From positions 62,001-126,000 of the forward strand of contig JAAEMK010000499.1 in assembly GCA_024225635.1 (NCBI GenBank): a stretch of DNA of 64,000 nt, read 5' to 3'. Origin of the DNA: Desulfobacteraceae bacterium (GTDB taxonomy: Bacteria > Desulfobacterota > Desulfobacteria > Desulfobacterales > Desulfobacteraceae). Position 1 is the stretch's first letter. Each line of letters begins with the position of its first letter. Both the position numbers and the translations under genes were made by a program. Shown here one piece after another: positions 32,640 to 42,818 of this stretch. Under the pieces are notes generated by a model that did not search any database, was not told the DNA's origin, and saw only the letters and a program-made list of their open reading frames with translations.

Positions 32640-34694
32640 TTGAAAAAGCTGAACTTGAAAATGAAGATGCTCCTCTACATCGGCATGGTTGCCTTTATCT
32701 CGTTTGCCGTGACAATCGGAGTTGTGGCCGTAAAGGCGGGAAAAATGGCAAAAGAAGACGCCATGGAAAAAACAACCGAAATCGCCCACCACTATGGCGG
32801 CATTGCAAAGGCTGAAATAGAGGTGGCCCTGGACGCGGCCAGAACCCTGGCCCTTACCTTTGAAGGAATGAAAAATTCCGGCCGGGTACCGGAAAGAAAG
32901 GTGCTGGATCAAATTATAAAACAAGTTCTCCAGGGAACCCCGTCCCTGTTCATGGTCTGGACATGCTGGGAACCGGATGCCCTGGACGGAAAGGATTCCG
33001 CCTTTGCAAACACGCCGGGCCATGACGCCTCAGGGCGCTATGCCCGCTACGCATTCCGAAGCGGAAACCATGTCTCCGTTGACGGCATTGATGATACGGA
33101 GATAAAAGAGGCGAATTACTACTCAATCACTAAAAGGGCGGGCACGGAAACAATTATCGAACCCTACTCCGAAGTGATTGACAACAAAAAGGTGCTGATG
33201 TCAAGCCTTTGTGTTCCGATCCGCTTCAATGGAAAAATCGTAGGTGTTGCCGGAGCGGACATTACCCTTGAAAGCTTTCAGGAACAGTTCTCAAAGGTCA
33301 AGGTCTTTGAAACCGGATACTTGAGCGTTATCTCCAACAAGGGACAGTATATATCCCATCCGAAATCGAAACGCCTCGGCCAACCGATTCTAAAAAACGA
33401 TCCCTGGGCCCGGGCGTTCATGGGGGACATAAAATCCGGCGACGGGTTTGTCACCGCAAACCATTCCACATCCCTTGGCGAACCGGTTTCACGGGTCTGT
33501 GTACCGGTGGAGATCGGCCACACCGGCACCCCCTGGGCCGTCATGGTGAGCGTCCCCATGTCCAGGGTTCTAAAAAAGGCAAAGGGCATTCAGTACACAA
33601 GCATGGGCATCGGCACCGCTGCCATGGCCCTGTTGATGGCAACCATCTTTCTTATCGTGAGCACCGTCACAGGCCCCATCAAAAAAGGGGTGGCGTTTGC
33701 GGAAAACATGGCCACCGGAGATTTCAGCAAAACCCTTGAGATCAACCAGCAGGATGAAATAGGTACACTGGCCGACGCCCTGAACAACATGACCGGAAAA
33801 CTTGGCGGGATGATAAACGAGATCTCCGCCGGAGTGGAAACCCTTTCATCCTCGTCCACCGGCCTTGCGGCCATCTCGGCACAGATGTCCCAGGGGGCGA
33901 ACGAGACATCCGAGAAATCGGGAACCGTCGCTGCTTCAGCCGAGGAGATGAGTGCCGGCATGACCTCCATTGCTGCGGCCATGGAGCAGGCGTCCACAAA
34001 CGTCTCCATGGTGGCCACCGCCTCCGAGGAGATGACATCCACCATCAACGAGGTGGCCAAGACCACGGAATCCACCCGCAACATTGCGGACACGGCCGTT
34101 TCAGAGGCAAAAACCGCTTCCGACAAGATCGCCGAACTCGGCGCCGCCGCCCGGGAGATCGGGAATGTCACCGAGACCATCACGGATATTTCCGAACAGA
34201 CAAATCTTTTGGCCCTGAATGCCACCATCGAGGCGGCAAGGGCCGGAGAAGCCGGAAAGGGATTTGCAGTTGTGGCGGCGGAGATCAAGGAACTGGCGCG
34301 ACTGACCACCGAAGCCACCAATGACATCCGGGAAAAAATCACGGGCATTCAGCAGGCCACATCAATTTCAGTTGAATCAATCGGGTCGATCACAAAGATC
34401 ATCGATGATATCAGCGATATGGTGTCCACCACGGCCACGGCCATCGAGGAACAGGCCGCCACCACCCAGGAGATCGCAGGGAATGTGGCCCAGGCATCCC
34501 AGGGCCTGACAGAGATAAACGAAAACGTGGCCCAGGGCTCCAGGGTATCCGAAGAGATCACAGCCGATATCTCGGAGGTGAGCCGTCAATCCATGGAAAT
34601 GACAAACAGCAGCTCAACCGTCAACCTCAACGCCGAAGAACTGCTGGCCCTTGCCGAAAAACTCAAGGAGATGGTGGGACATTTCAAGGTCTGA
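32640..34694 (+). CDS. Methyl-accepting chemotaxis protein with dCache sensor
   Basis: 684 aa. The first membrane helix is at about 10-30. A periplasmic double-Cache-type sensor domain (about 35-310, with [19 protein letters not shown] and [13 protein letters not shown]) follows, then a second helix (about 318-340), HAMP, and the cytoplasmic signalling domain with the conserved hairpin tip [20 protein letters not shown]. It senses an unknown, probably small, ligand and controls CheA. TTG 32640 (AAAGGA 11 bases upstream) is the probable start; ATG 32661 is possible. No other chemotaxis gene is nearby. Confidence 0.93.
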   Translation: MKKLNLKMKMLLYIGMVAFISFAVTIGVVAVKAGKMAKEDAMEKTTEIAHHYGGIAKAEIEVALDAARTLALTFEGMKNSGRVPERKVLDQIIKQVLQGTPSLFMVWTCWEPDALDGKDSAFANTPGHDASGRYARYAFRSGNHVSVDGIDDTEIKEANYYSITKRAGTETIIEPYSEVIDNKKVLMSSLCVPIRFNGKIVGVAGADITLESFQEQFSKVKVFETGYLSVISNKGQYISHPKSKRLGQPILKNDPWARAFMGDIKSGDGFVTANHSTSLGEPVSRVCVPVEIGHTGTPWAVMVSVPMSRVLKKAKGIQYTSMGIGTAAMALLMATIFLIVSTVTGPIKKGVAFAENMATGDFSKTLEINQQDEIGTLADALNNMTGKLGGMINEISAGVETLSSSSTGLAAISAQMSQGANETSEKSGTVAASAEEMSAGMTSIAAAMEQASTNVSMVATASEEMTSTINEVAKTTESTRNIADTAVSEAKTASDKIAELGAAAREIGNVTETITDISEQTNLLALNATIEAARAGEAGKGFAVVAAEIKELARLTTEATNDIREKITGIQQATSISVESIGSITKIIDDISDMVSTTATAIEEQAATTQEIAGNVAQASQGLTEINENVAQGSRVSEEITADISEVSRQSMEMTNSSSTVNLNAEELLALAEKLKEMVGHFKV

Positions 34695-34735
34695 AACCCG
34701 GACCGCCCTGGAATCCGACATCACCGTGAAATCTT

Positions 34736-34766
34736 AAGCGGGGATGCCGCCTGGCATCCCCGTTTT
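34736..34766 (+). terminator. Terminator after the chemoreceptor gene
   Basis: CGGGGATGCC (34739-34748) pairs with GGCATCCCCG (34753-34762), followed by TTTT. The stem is identical in core to the dsrP terminator. Confidence 0.85.
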
Positions 34767-34784
34767 CCATTCCTGCCCCTGGGA

Positions 34785-35078
34785 TTACATCCCGATCATT
34801 GAGAGCCCTTCCCTGATCTCAAAATAGGGCATGAGCTCAAAGCTGAAACCGGGAACTCCAAAATAAATGGCCATATAGTCTCCGAGAAATTTAAAGCCGT
34901 CCGCAAGCCTTTCGTTCTCAAGCTCATACAGGGATGTGAGAAGAATCCCCTCCAGGGTCGAGGTGACATAGGGGCCCTTTTTGGCCATGAAGTCCGGAAG
35001 CTCCGGCGCGTCAAGAAAGCGTTTCGCCATTGCCTGGGCGCCTTCCGGCGGATAGGTGACATGTGTGATGATAACCAT
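34785..35078 (-). CDS. Small conserved-looking protein of unknown function
   Basis: 97 aa with AGGAGG five bases before ATG 35078. The N-terminal segment VIITHVTYPPEGAQAMAKRF resembles the first strand and helix of dimeric alpha/beta-barrel (ferredoxin-like) small proteins. It has no Cys or metal motif. It stands alone, convergent with the chemoreceptor gene. Confidence 0.6.
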   Translation of the reverse strand: MVIITHVTYPPEGAQAMAKRFLDAPELPDFMAKKGPYVTSTLEGILLTSLYELENERLADGFKFLGDYMAIYFGVPGFSFELMPYFEIREGLSMIGM

Positions 35079-35435
35079 GATTCCCTCCTGTGGTTATCGT
35101 TACAAATTCAGGGCGATCACTAACCGCCTCCATTGAGATTATCCCCATGGAGGCATGGTTCCGGCAATTTCAAAGGATTCCTTTCCATGTTGCACCTGCC
35201 GCGTAAAAATGATTGTAAAAAGATCTGGGCCGGGGGAAGAAAAATAAGGCTGATCAAGGAAGCATACCTAAACTCTACACCCATTCCATGGCCGTGTCAA
35301 AAGCAAGGGATACTTTATAAAGGAACCCGTTCCGTTTTGGCTTGACATTTTTTCCCCAGGATTATTGATTGAGGATTCAGGTTACCCGGATGAACCATGG
35401 ACGACAACAAAATCATCGAAAACAGGAGGGATAGC

Positions 35436-36041
35436 ATGACGGACAACTACAAAAAGATAGCTGAACAAAACCTTGCGCGCCTCTACTCAGACCTGCCAGG
35501 AGACCTTGAAGCGAACCTTCCTGCACACAGGGATGGTGATAATTTTCTATTCACAGCCTTTGGAAAGCCCTGCGTTATCACACCCAAGGGCATCTCCCTT
35601 GGAAAAGAGGAGACCTCATCCGTGTTTGACATCCTTATCTCCCTTTACGCCTTGAACGTAACGCCGGAGGTCTGCATTCCATCGCCGTTCAAGGCATTCA
35701 AGGAACTCCCGTCAAGCATGCCCTATGTGGGAGCCTTCACCACCCATACCGAGCAGGTGCTGGTCCCCCATGTGGACAGGATCAAGGCGTGCAGGGAAAA
35801 CATCATGGAAACCCTCGGCGGTTCCGAGGCCCCTGAAGGAACGAGAGGCGACCTGTCCATGGTGCTCCGTCCCCTGCCAAAGATCGCCCTCTGCTATCTA
35901 TTTTACGAAGCGGACGAAGAGTTTCCCGCTGCTGCCACCTGCCTTTATTCGGCCAATTCGGAACGGTTTCTTCCGGTGGACGCCCTTGCCGATGTTGGAG
36001 AGTATACATCCCGGACCATCCTGAATATCGTCAACCGATGA
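35436..36041 (+). CDS. DUF3786 family protein
   Basis: About 201 aa from ATG 35436, which has AGGAGG upstream (the frame opens earlier at 35397 without such a site). The layout, FTAFGKPCVITPKG, then ISLYALNVTP, KELPSSMPYVGAF and ALCYLFYEADEEFPA, matches DUF3786, a family found in anaerobes and sometimes associated with corrinoid or Fe-S proteins; its function is not known. A TTGACA hexamer at 35342 may be part of its promoter. The 35079-35435 gap holds no other gene that I see. Confidence 0.75.
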   Translation: MTDNYKKIAEQNLARLYSDLPGDLEANLPAHRDGDNFLFTAFGKPCVITPKGISLGKEETSSVFDILISLYALNVTPEVCIPSPFKAFKELPSSMPYVGAFTTHTEQVLVPHVDRIKACRENIMETLGGSEAPEGTRGDLSMVLRPLPKIALCYLFYEADEEFPAAATCLYSANSERFLPVDALADVGEYTSRTILNIVNR

Positions 36042-36129
36042 ATTAGCGGACCGGAATCTCCTAATGATCACAAGCCTTTAAAAACGCGGTTCTTCACCCA
36101 TTGGCCGGGCTGTTCAAGCTTTTTTTTGC

Positions 36130-36158
36130 TTGACAAAATCCAATAAACAGGATAATAT
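36130..36158 (+). promoter_or_regulatory. Sigma-70 promoter for rplU-rpmA-obgE operon
   Basis: TTGACA (36130-36135), a 17-bp spacer, then TAATAT (36153-36158). This is nearly consensus and lies 54 bp before the rplU start. Confidence 0.85.
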
Positions 36159-36211
36159 TTGGGATTTTAGAGCTATGTAAAGCACGTTTAGATATAAAGG
36201 AGAGGCAGATA

Positions 36212-36523
36212 ATGTACGCAGTAATCAGAACCGGTGGTAAACAGTACAAGGTTCAAGAGGGAGAGACCCTCAGAGTTGAGAAGCTCAAAGGTGACGAAGG
36301 CTCGGAGATTGAGTTCAACGAGGTTCTCATGGTTTCCGACGGAGAGAATGTTACCCTCGGTCAGCCCGGCATCGAGGATGCCATGGTAAAAGCCCACATC
36401 GTTGAGCAGGGCAAGGGCAAAAAAGTTCTTGTTTTCAAGTTCAAGCGCCGCAAGGGTTACAGAAAACTCAAGGGCCACAGACAGTTCTTTACCGCCGTCA
36501 AGATCGACAACATCCAGGCATAG
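36212..36523 (+). CDS. rplU: Ribosomal protein L21
   Basis: 103 aa, the usual length. It begins MYAVIRTGGKQYKVQEGETL and has the conserved C-terminal KFKRRKGYRKLKGHRQ, which binds 23S rRNA. First gene of an operon with rpmA and obgE, the standard order in bacteria. AAGGAGAGG precedes ATG 36212, and a near-consensus promoter lies upstream. Confidence 0.98.
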   Translation: MYAVIRTGGKQYKVQEGETLRVEKLKGDEGSEIEFNEVLMVSDGENVTLGQPGIEDAMVKAHIVEQGKGKKVLVFKFKRRKGYRKLKGHRQFFTAVKIDNIQA

Positions 36524-36541
36524 ATACAAAGGAGATTAGAT

Positions 36542-36796
36542 ATGTCACATAAAAAAGCAGCCGGTAGTACCCGGAACGGTCGCGATTCAAATGCCCAGAG
36601 ACGGGGCATCAAAAAATACGGCGGCCAGGCCGTGGTAGCCGGAAATATTCTGGTAAGACAGCTTGGAACAAAAGTCCATCCCGGTGCCAACGTAGGCATG
36701 GGCAAGGATTATACTCTCTTTTCAAAAATCGACGGTGTTGTCGCCTATGAGCGCAAAGGCCGCGACAAGAAGAGAGTGAGTGTTTATGCCGCGTGA
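36542..36796 (+). CDS. rpmA: Ribosomal protein L27
   Basis: 84 aa. It starts [20 protein letters not shown], so it has the ordinary N-terminus near the peptidyl transferase centre and needs no N-terminal processing of the Firmicutes type. GDRR-like and [16 protein letters not shown] segments are typical. It lies 18 bp after rplU, and its stop overlaps the GTG start of obgE. Confidence 0.98.
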   Translation: MSHKKAAGSTRNGRDSNAQRRGIKKYGGQAVVAGNILVRQLGTKVHPGANVGMGKDYTLFSKIDGVVAYERKGRDKKRVSVYAA

Positions 36797-37800
36797 GATT
36801 CATTGATGAAGCATCCATCACTGTAATTTCAGGCAAGGGAGGCCCCGGTTGCGTAAGCTTCCGACGCGAGAGGTTTATCGAGCGGGGCGGCCCTGATGGC
36901 GGGGACGGAGGCCATGGCGGCAGCATCATTTTCCGGGCGGACCCGGGAAAAAGAACGCTGTTTGACCTCCGCCGCCAGAAGTTTATCCGGGCAAAGAACG
37001 GAATGCCCGGACTGGGAAAGAATAAACACGGGAAGAACGGGGCGGACCTGGTCCTCCCTGTACCTGCTGGAACTTTGGTCACGGACATGGACACCGGCGA
37101 AGTGATCAAGGACATCACGGAACCCGGTTCGGAATTCATCATTGCCGAGGGCGGCATGGGCGGACGGGGCAACAAGCGTTTTGCGACCTCCACCCATAAG
37201 GCTCCCAGGTTTGCCCAGCCGGGAATGCCCGGGGTCGAGCTGAACCTGAAGCTTGAGCTCAAGCTCCTGGCGGACGTGGGCCTGGTGGGACTTCCCAACG
37301 CCGGAAAATCCACCTTGATTTCAAGGATATCCTCCGCAAGGCCCAAGATCGCCAATTACCCCTTTACCACCCTTACGCCATCCCTTGGCATGGTGGTGCC
37401 GGAATTTGGAGAGCCCTTTGCCGTTGCCGATATTCCGGGACTGATCGAGGGCGCCCATGAAGGTACGGGCCTTGGCATACAATTTTTAAAACATGTTGAA
37501 CGAACAGGAATTCTGATCCATCTTATTGATGTATCCGAGATCGATCCGGACGCTCCCCTGGACACCTTCAACCTAATCAACAGGGAACTGGCTCTCTATT
37601 CCAAGACCCTGGCAAAAAAGTCCCAGATCGTGGTGCTGAACAAGATCGATCTCACGGACGCCAAAGAGAAGGTTGAACGGTTCAAGCAGGCATATAAAGG
37701 GGGCGAGGTACTTACCCTTTCCGCCGCCACGGGAGAGGGGACAAAAGAGCTCATAAGAATTCTTGCCAAAAAACTCGGAAAAGAGAATGAGCAGCAATAG
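36793..37800 (+). CDS. obgE: GTPase ObgE/CgtA
   Basis: 335 aa from GTG 36793. The Gly-rich Obg fold spans about residues 1-157 ([30 protein letters not shown]). The G domain has G1 [10 protein letters not shown]3 [10 protein letters not shown], and NKID as G4. The variable C-terminal domain is absent, as in many short Obg proteins. It acts in late 50S assembly and stress control. It overlaps rpmA by four bases and proB by 14. Confidence 0.97.
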   Translation: MRFIDEASITVISGKGGPGCVSFRRERFIERGGPDGGDGGHGGSIIFRADPGKRTLFDLRRQKFIRAKNGMPGLGKNKHGKNGADLVLPVPAGTLVTDMDTGEVIKDITEPGSEFIIAEGGMGGRGNKRFATSTHKAPRFAQPGMPGVELNLKLELKLLADVGLVGLPNAGKSTLISRISSARPKIANYPFTTLTPSLGMVVPEFGEPFAVADIPGLIEGAHEGTGLGIQFLKHVERTGILIHLIDVSEIDPDAPLDTFNLINRELALYSKTLAKKSQIVVLNKIDLTDAKEKVERFKQAYKGGEVLTLSAATGEGTKELIRILAKKLGKENEQQ

Positions 37801-38926
37801 AGAGACTCACCTCAAGAAGGCCAAACGAGTCGTTGTTAAGATCGGCAGCGGTGTGCTTACCCGCAACCACGGTCTCAACCATGAGATCATCGAAACCATC
37901 AGCCACCAGATAAGTCGGCTCTGGGACTCAGGACACGAAGTGATCCTGGTGTCATCCGGGGCCATCGCTGCCGGTGTCAACAAAATCGGATTCGAAAAAA
38001 GACCGGAGGGGATTCCGGCCAGGCAGGCGGCCGCGGCCGTGGGCCAGGCTGGTCTGATCCTCTCCTATGAGCAGACGTTTGCCCATTACAACAGGAAGGT
38101 CGCCCAGCTTCTCCTCACCCGGGACGACCTGAGCAACCGCCGCCGCTATCTTAACGCCAGGAACACCATCAACACCCTGCTTGAATGGGGCATCGTCCCC
38201 ATCATCAACGAGAACGACACCGTCGTCATCGAAGAGATCAAGCTCGGGGACAACGATAACCTGTCGGCCATGATCACCCTGCTCATGGATGCGGACATCC
38301 TTATCAACCTCACCGACATCGACGGATTGTTTGACAAGGATCCCAGGGTTAACGAAGACGCCGCCCTTATCAAGGAAGTGACCACCATCACAAAAACGAT
38401 GGAACAGGCTGCCTGCGGCATTCCCGGCAACCTTGGCACCGGCGGAATGCTGAGCAAGCTAAAGGCGGCAAAGAAGCTCTCCAGATCCGGAATTCCCATG
38501 ATCATTGCCGGCGGCAAAAACCGGAACGTCCTGTCCGAGCTGATTGAAGGAAAGGAGCACGGCACCTTTTTCATCCCGGGCAAGCGCAGGCTCAACTCCA
38601 GAAAGTGCTGGATCGCCTACACCCTGAAACCCCAGGGCGCCATCTGCCTGGACAGGGGTGCCGAAGAGGCCATCATTTCCCGGGGAAAGAGCATTCTTCC
38701 CATCGGGGTCACCAGTGTCCAGGGGGCCTTTGGCATGGGCGCAGCCGTGGAGATCAAGGACCAGCAGGAGAATATCCTGGGCCGGGGACTTGCCAACTAC
38801 TCGTCTGCGGACATCAAGAGCATCATGGGAATGAAAACCTCCGCCATCAGCAGTGTCCTGGGCTCAAAGCCCTACGACGACGTGATTCACCGGGACAATC
38901 TCGCCATCACCCTTGAACAGGAATAA
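37787..38926 (+). CDS. proB: Glutamate 5-kinase
   Basis: About 379 aa from ATG 37787 ([11 protein letters not shown]), inside the end of obgE. The amino-acid kinase domain begins RVVVKIGSGVLT and includes VSSGAIAAG, NENDTV and the GTGGM segment for ATP and glutamate. A C-terminal PUA domain (about 280-375) is present. It phosphorylates glutamate in the first step of proline synthesis. proA follows six bases later. Confidence 0.97.
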   Translation: MSSNRETHLKKAKRVVVKIGSGVLTRNHGLNHEIIETISHQISRLWDSGHEVILVSSGAIAAGVNKIGFEKRPEGIPARQAAAAVGQAGLILSYEQTFAHYNRKVAQLLLTRDDLSNRRRYLNARNTINTLLEWGIVPIINENDTVVIEEIKLGDNDNLSAMITLLMDADILINLTDIDGLFDKDPRVNEDAALIKEVTTITKTMEQAACGIPGNLGTGGMLSKLKAAKKLSRSGIPMIIAGGKNRNVLSELIEGKEHGTFFIPGKRRLNSRKCWIAYTLKPQGAICLDRGAEEAIISRGKSILPIGVTSVQGAFGMGAAVEIKDQQENILGRGLANYSSADIKSIMGMKTSAISSVLGSKPYDDVIHRDNLAITLEQE

Positions 38927-38931
38927 TTGCC

Positions 38932-40188
38932 ATGACATTGGAATCGACCATCCAGGATATCGCTAAAAAGGCAAGACTCGCTTCAAGGAGCCTTGCCGTC
39001 GCTTCTACCGACAGGAAGAATCAGGTGCTCCAGGATCTGGCCAGGCGCCTGACAGAGATGAAACCGGAAATCCAGGCGGAAAACCTGAAGGATCTCGAGG
39101 CCGCAAAAGCCAAGGGCCTGTCATCCGCCATGATCGATCGCCTCACCATCTCCGATGGAACCATCGCTTCCATGATACAGGGACTTAACGAGGTCACGGA
39201 ACTTCCTGATCCCGTGGGGACCATCACCAAAAGCTGGACACGGCCCAACGGGCTTGAGATTTCCAAAAAAAGAATCCCCCTGGGTGTCATCGCCATGATC
39301 TACGAATCACGGCCCAATGTAACGGTGGATGCCGCGGCTCTCTGCCTCAAGGCCGGCAACAGCGCCATCCTGAGGGGGGGGTCCGAAGCGTTCCACTCCA
39401 ACACCATACTTGCCGGGATCATCGGGGATGTCCTGGAAGACGCCGGGCTTTCCCGGGAATCCGTCCAGGTGCTGCCGGTCAAGGACCGGGAGGCCATCAC
39501 CGTGCTGCTCCAGCAGGAGGAGTTCATCGATCTCGTGATTCCCAGGGGCGGCGAGGCGCTTATCCGCTTCGTGGTCAAGAACTCAACCATCCCGGTACTG
39601 AAGCACTACAAGGGTGTCTGCCATGCCTATGTCGACCACGACTGCGACATTGACAAGGCCGTCTCCATCTGCGTCAATTCCAAGGCCCAGCGTCCCGGGG
39701 TATGCAATGCCTTGGAGACCCTGCTGGTCCACGAAACCATGGCCCCCGCCTTCCTGCCCAGGATGGCGGAAGCGTTCACCAAAGCCTGCGTCGAAATGAG
39801 GGGATGCCCCAAAACCCTTGAGATCATCCCCGATGCCGCACCCGCGGACGACAATGACTGGGCCGAGGAATACCTTGACCTGATCGTGGCGGTCCGGGTG
39901 GTTGAATCCATGGACCAGGCAATGGACCACATTGCAACCCATGGCTCTGACCACACCGACGTGATCCTGACCAATGACACGGCCAATGCCGACATATTTG
40001 TCAATACGGTTTCATCCTCCATGGTGGGAGTCAATGCCTCCACGCGGTTCAACGACGGCGGAGAGCTGGGACTGGGTGCGGAGATCGGCATCAGCACCTC
40101 CAAACTCCACGCCTTCGGCCCCATGGGGCTGGAAGAGCTGACCTCAACAAAATTTGTCGTTCTCGGCAAAGGCCACACACGGCTATAG
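38932..40188 (+). CDS. proA: Gamma-glutamyl phosphate reductase
   Basis: 418 aa, full length. Aldehyde-dehydrogenase-like fold; the catalytic Cys lies in AQRPGVCNALETLLVH and the nucleotide-binding loop in GNSAILRGGSEA. It reduces gamma-glutamyl phosphate to glutamate semialdehyde with NADPH in proline synthesis, working with the ProB encoded just upstream. GCC-ATG start at 38932; nadD begins 10 bp after its stop. Confidence 0.97.
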   Translation: MTLESTIQDIAKKARLASRSLAVASTDRKNQVLQDLARRLTEMKPEIQAENLKDLEAAKAKGLSSAMIDRLTISDGTIASMIQGLNEVTELPDPVGTITKSWTRPNGLEISKKRIPLGVIAMIYESRPNVTVDAAALCLKAGNSAILRGGSEAFHSNTILAGIIGDVLEDAGLSRESVQVLPVKDREAITVLLQQEEFIDLVIPRGGEALIRFVVKNSTIPVLKHYKGVCHAYVDHDCDIDKAVSICVNSKAQRPGVCNALETLLVHETMAPAFLPRMAEAFTKACVEMRGCPKTLEIIPDAAPADDNDWAEEYLDLIVAVRVVESMDQAMDHIATHGSDHTDVILTNDTANADIFVNTVSSSMVGVNASTRFNDGGELGLGAEIGISTSKLHAFGPMGLEELTSTKFVVLGKGHTRL

Positions 40189-40197
40189 CAGGAAATC

Positions 40198-40848
40198 ATG
40201 ATCGAGGGCTTATTCGGCGGGACCTTCAATCCCCTTCACCGGGGACATCTGGACGTCATCGCCCATGTCAGGGAGAGCTTTTGCCTCACAAGGGTCCATC
40301 TGATTCCCTCGGCCATTCCTCCCCACAAGTCGTCTACGGATCTCGCCCCTGCAACGGACAGGCTCGATATGGTGAAACGATCCATTGCCGGCATCGAAGG
40401 ACTTGTGGCCTCTGATGTGGAACTCAACCGCAAGGGGCCCTCGTACACCGTGGATACCATCAACCACTTCAGGAAAAACCGTCCCCCCGGGACCGATCTC
40501 AGGCTCATCGTGGGATCGGATGCGTTTTTCGAAATCGACACCTGGAAACGGAGCCGGGAGATATTCCGCCTCATCTCCATCATCGTAATGATCCGGCCGG
40601 GCCAGGAGAAACGGTCACAGAGTGTTGCATGCTTCCTGAGAGATGTGATATCGGAAGACTACAAACAGACAAAGGGACAGGAACGTTTCACACATCCTGT
40701 TTTAAAACCCGTTTATGTCTGCAAGGTTCCTGAAATTCACATATCGTCAACACTCATCAGACAACGAGTAAAAGAACATCTTCCCCTGGCCTCCCTGGTA
40801 CCCAGCCCTGTGGAAGATATCATCAAAAAAAAAGGATTGTATTTATGA
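40198..40848 (+). CDS. nadD: Nicotinate-mononucleotide adenylyltransferase
   Basis: 216 aa. The nucleotidyltransferase motif GGTFNPLHRGH (7-17) and the C-terminal ISSTLIRQR motif define NadD, which adenylates NaMN in NAD synthesis. A segment around DVISEDYKQTKG (about 150-165) is an insert compared with short family members. It overlaps rsfS by four bases. The NadD-RsfS pairing after proA or obgE is common in proteobacteria. Confidence 0.95.
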   Translation: MIEGLFGGTFNPLHRGHLDVIAHVRESFCLTRVHLIPSAIPPHKSSTDLAPATDRLDMVKRSIAGIEGLVASDVELNRKGPSYTVDTINHFRKNRPPGTDLRLIVGSDAFFEIDTWKRSREIFRLISIIVMIRPGQEKRSQSVACFLRDVISEDYKQTKGQERFTHPVLKPVYVCKVPEIHISSTLIRQRVKEHLPLASLVPSPVEDIIKKKGLYL

Positions 40849-41252
40849 CAGACATATCTGACCGGCCCGAAGAGCTATTACAAACCCTCGACAAGTACCT
40901 TGTCGAAGCATATTCAAGAAAGGCTGAGGAGATCACCGTCCTTGACGTGCGCGAGCTCACCTCCTATGCCGACGCCATTGTCATCATCACGGCGCGCTCC
41001 CAGCGGCATGTGTCTTCCATTGCCGAGCACATGCACATTGCCATGAAAAAAATCGACAACATGGCCATCGGCATGGAGGGGTTGAAACAGGGCACTTGGG
41101 CCCTGCTGGACTACGGCGATGTGATCATCAACGTGTTTGACAAGGAGACCCGGGACTTCTACGACCTTGAAGGACTGTGGTGCGACGCCCCCAAGGTGGA
41201 TACCTCAGCCTATGAAACAGAGACTGAGAAAACCGGGGATGATGATGAATAA
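40845..41252 (+). CDS. rsfS: Ribosome silencing factor RsfS
   Basis: 135 aa. The conserved core is intact: VLDVRELTSYADAIVIITA, the SQRHVSSIAEHM block and LLDYGDVIINVF, with the FYDLEGLW ending. RsfS binds L14 and blocks subunit joining under poor nutrition. It is coupled to nadD (ATGA overlap), and gpmI starts within its last codons. Confidence 0.96.
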   Translation: MTDISDRPEELLQTLDKYLVEAYSRKAEEITVLDVRELTSYADAIVIITARSQRHVSSIAEHMHIAMKKIDNMAIGMEGLKQGTWALLDYGDVIINVFDKETRDFYDLEGLWCDAPKVDTSAYETETEKTGDDDE

Positions 41253-42780
41253 TCGAGCAGTCAACGCCTTGATCATCCTGGACGGCTGGGGGATTAACCT
41301 GGAGAGCCGCGGCAACGCGGTTGAACAGGCCCAAACCCCCTTTCTCGACCGGCTGAAGGCGGATTTCCCCTTCACAAGCCTTGCCTGCTCCGGCAATGCA
41401 GTGGGACTGCCCGAGGGTATCATGGGCAACTCAGAGGTGGGCCACATGAACATGGGGGCGGGCCGGCGGGTTTTCCAGGATCTTGTCCGCATCGACAAGG
41501 CCGTCTCCGACGGTTCCCTGCTCAAGAATCCTGAGATCTGCCGCACCATGGAAACGGTCAGGCAGAGCGGCAACACCCTCCACCTCATGGGCCTTTTGTC
41601 CGACGGCGGCGTCCACAGCCACTTAAGCCATCTAATGGCCCTGGTGGACATGGCCGTTGAATACAACATTCCCACAGCCATTCACTGCATCCTGGACGGC
41701 AGGGATACGGCGCCCAAAAGCGGGGCCGGCTTTGTCGAAGGACTCCAGGCGTTTCTTGCCGGAAAGCCGGGCGTTCGCATCGCAAGCGTATGCGGCCGTT
41801 TTTACGCCATGGACAGGGACACCCGGTGGGAACGGGTTGAAAAGGCCTATGATCTCTACACCCTGGGAGAAGGAACAAAAGAGAAAGATCCGGTCCAGGC
41901 GATCAGACGTTCCTATGACAGGGACGAGACAGACGAATTTGTCAAACCGGTTCTGATTGAAGGCGACGATGACGGACTCCGGGGAACCGTAAAGGACGGC
42001 GATGCCGTATTTTTCTTCAACTTCCGGGCAGACCGGGCAAGGGAGATCACCCGTGCCTTTACCCAGGCCGATTTTTCAGGTTTTGACCGCAAAAAGCAAC
42101 CCAAACTTGCCCATTATCTCTGCATGAGCCTTTACGACGAAACCTTCGGGCTTCCCGTCGCCTTTCCCCCGGTTCACCTCACCAATGTCCTTGGCAAGGT
42201 GGTCAGCGACCAGGGACTCACCCAGCTCAGAATCGCCGAGACCGAAAAGTACGCCCATGTCACCTATTTTTTCAACGGCGGAGATGAAACTGTCTTCCCG
42301 GGAGAGGACCGTGTACTGATCCCCTCCCCCAGGGAGGTGTCCACCTATGACGAAAAACCCGAGATGAGCGCCCTTGAAGTTGCGGAAAAGGCATGCAAAC
42401 GGATTGCGTCGGGAGAATACGACCTGGTGGTTCTCAACTTTGCCAACATGGACATGGTGGGCCACACCGGCATCATAGACGCGGCCGTCACGGCCTGCGA
42501 AACCGTGGACGCCTGCACTCGCAAGGTGGTTGAAGCCGTGCTTGCAACCAACGGCACCGCAATGATAACGGCAGACCACGGCAATGCCGAACAGATGAGG
42601 GCGGCCGACGACTCCCCCCACACTGCCCACACCCTCAACAAGGTGCCCCTCATCCTGGCCGGAAAAGACCACACCCATGTCACCCTGAAAGAGGGAATCA
42701 TCGGGGACATTGCTCCGACCCTGCTCAAGGTGATGAAATTGAAACAGCCGGAAGAGATGACAGGAACCCCCCTGTTCTGA
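41245..42780 (+). CDS. gpmI: 2,3-bisphosphoglycerate-independent phosphoglycerate mutase
   Basis: 511 aa from ATG 41245 (two more ATGs lie at 41239 and 41242). LIILDGWGIN holds the first metal ligand; the phosphorylated Ser63 lies in MGNSEVGHMNMGAGR; TADHGNAEQM holds the later metal-binding residues. It interconverts 3- and 2-phosphoglycerate. It overlaps rsfS by eight bases, ending the superoperon that began at rplU. Confidence 0.96.
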   Translation: MNNRAVNALIILDGWGINLESRGNAVEQAQTPFLDRLKADFPFTSLACSGNAVGLPEGIMGNSEVGHMNMGAGRRVFQDLVRIDKAVSDGSLLKNPEICRTMETVRQSGNTLHLMGLLSDGGVHSHLSHLMALVDMAVEYNIPTAIHCILDGRDTAPKSGAGFVEGLQAFLAGKPGVRIASVCGRFYAMDRDTRWERVEKAYDLYTLGEGTKEKDPVQAIRRSYDRDETDEFVKPVLIEGDDDGLRGTVKDGDAVFFFNFRADRAREITRAFTQADFSGFDRKKQPKLAHYLCMSLYDETFGLPVAFPPVHLTNVLGKVVSDQGLTQLRIAETEKYAHVTYFFNGGDETVFPGEDRVLIPSPREVSTYDEKPEMSALEVAEKACKRIASGEYDLVVLNFANMDMVGHTGIIDAAVTACETVDACTRKVVEAVLATNGTAMITADHGNAEQMRAADDSPHTAHTLNKVPLILAGKDHTHVTLKEGIIGDIAPTLLKVMKLKQPEEMTGTPLF

Positions 42781-42818
42781 TTCCGACCCCCGCAAACCGA
42801 TAATTCGAGGATACCCCC

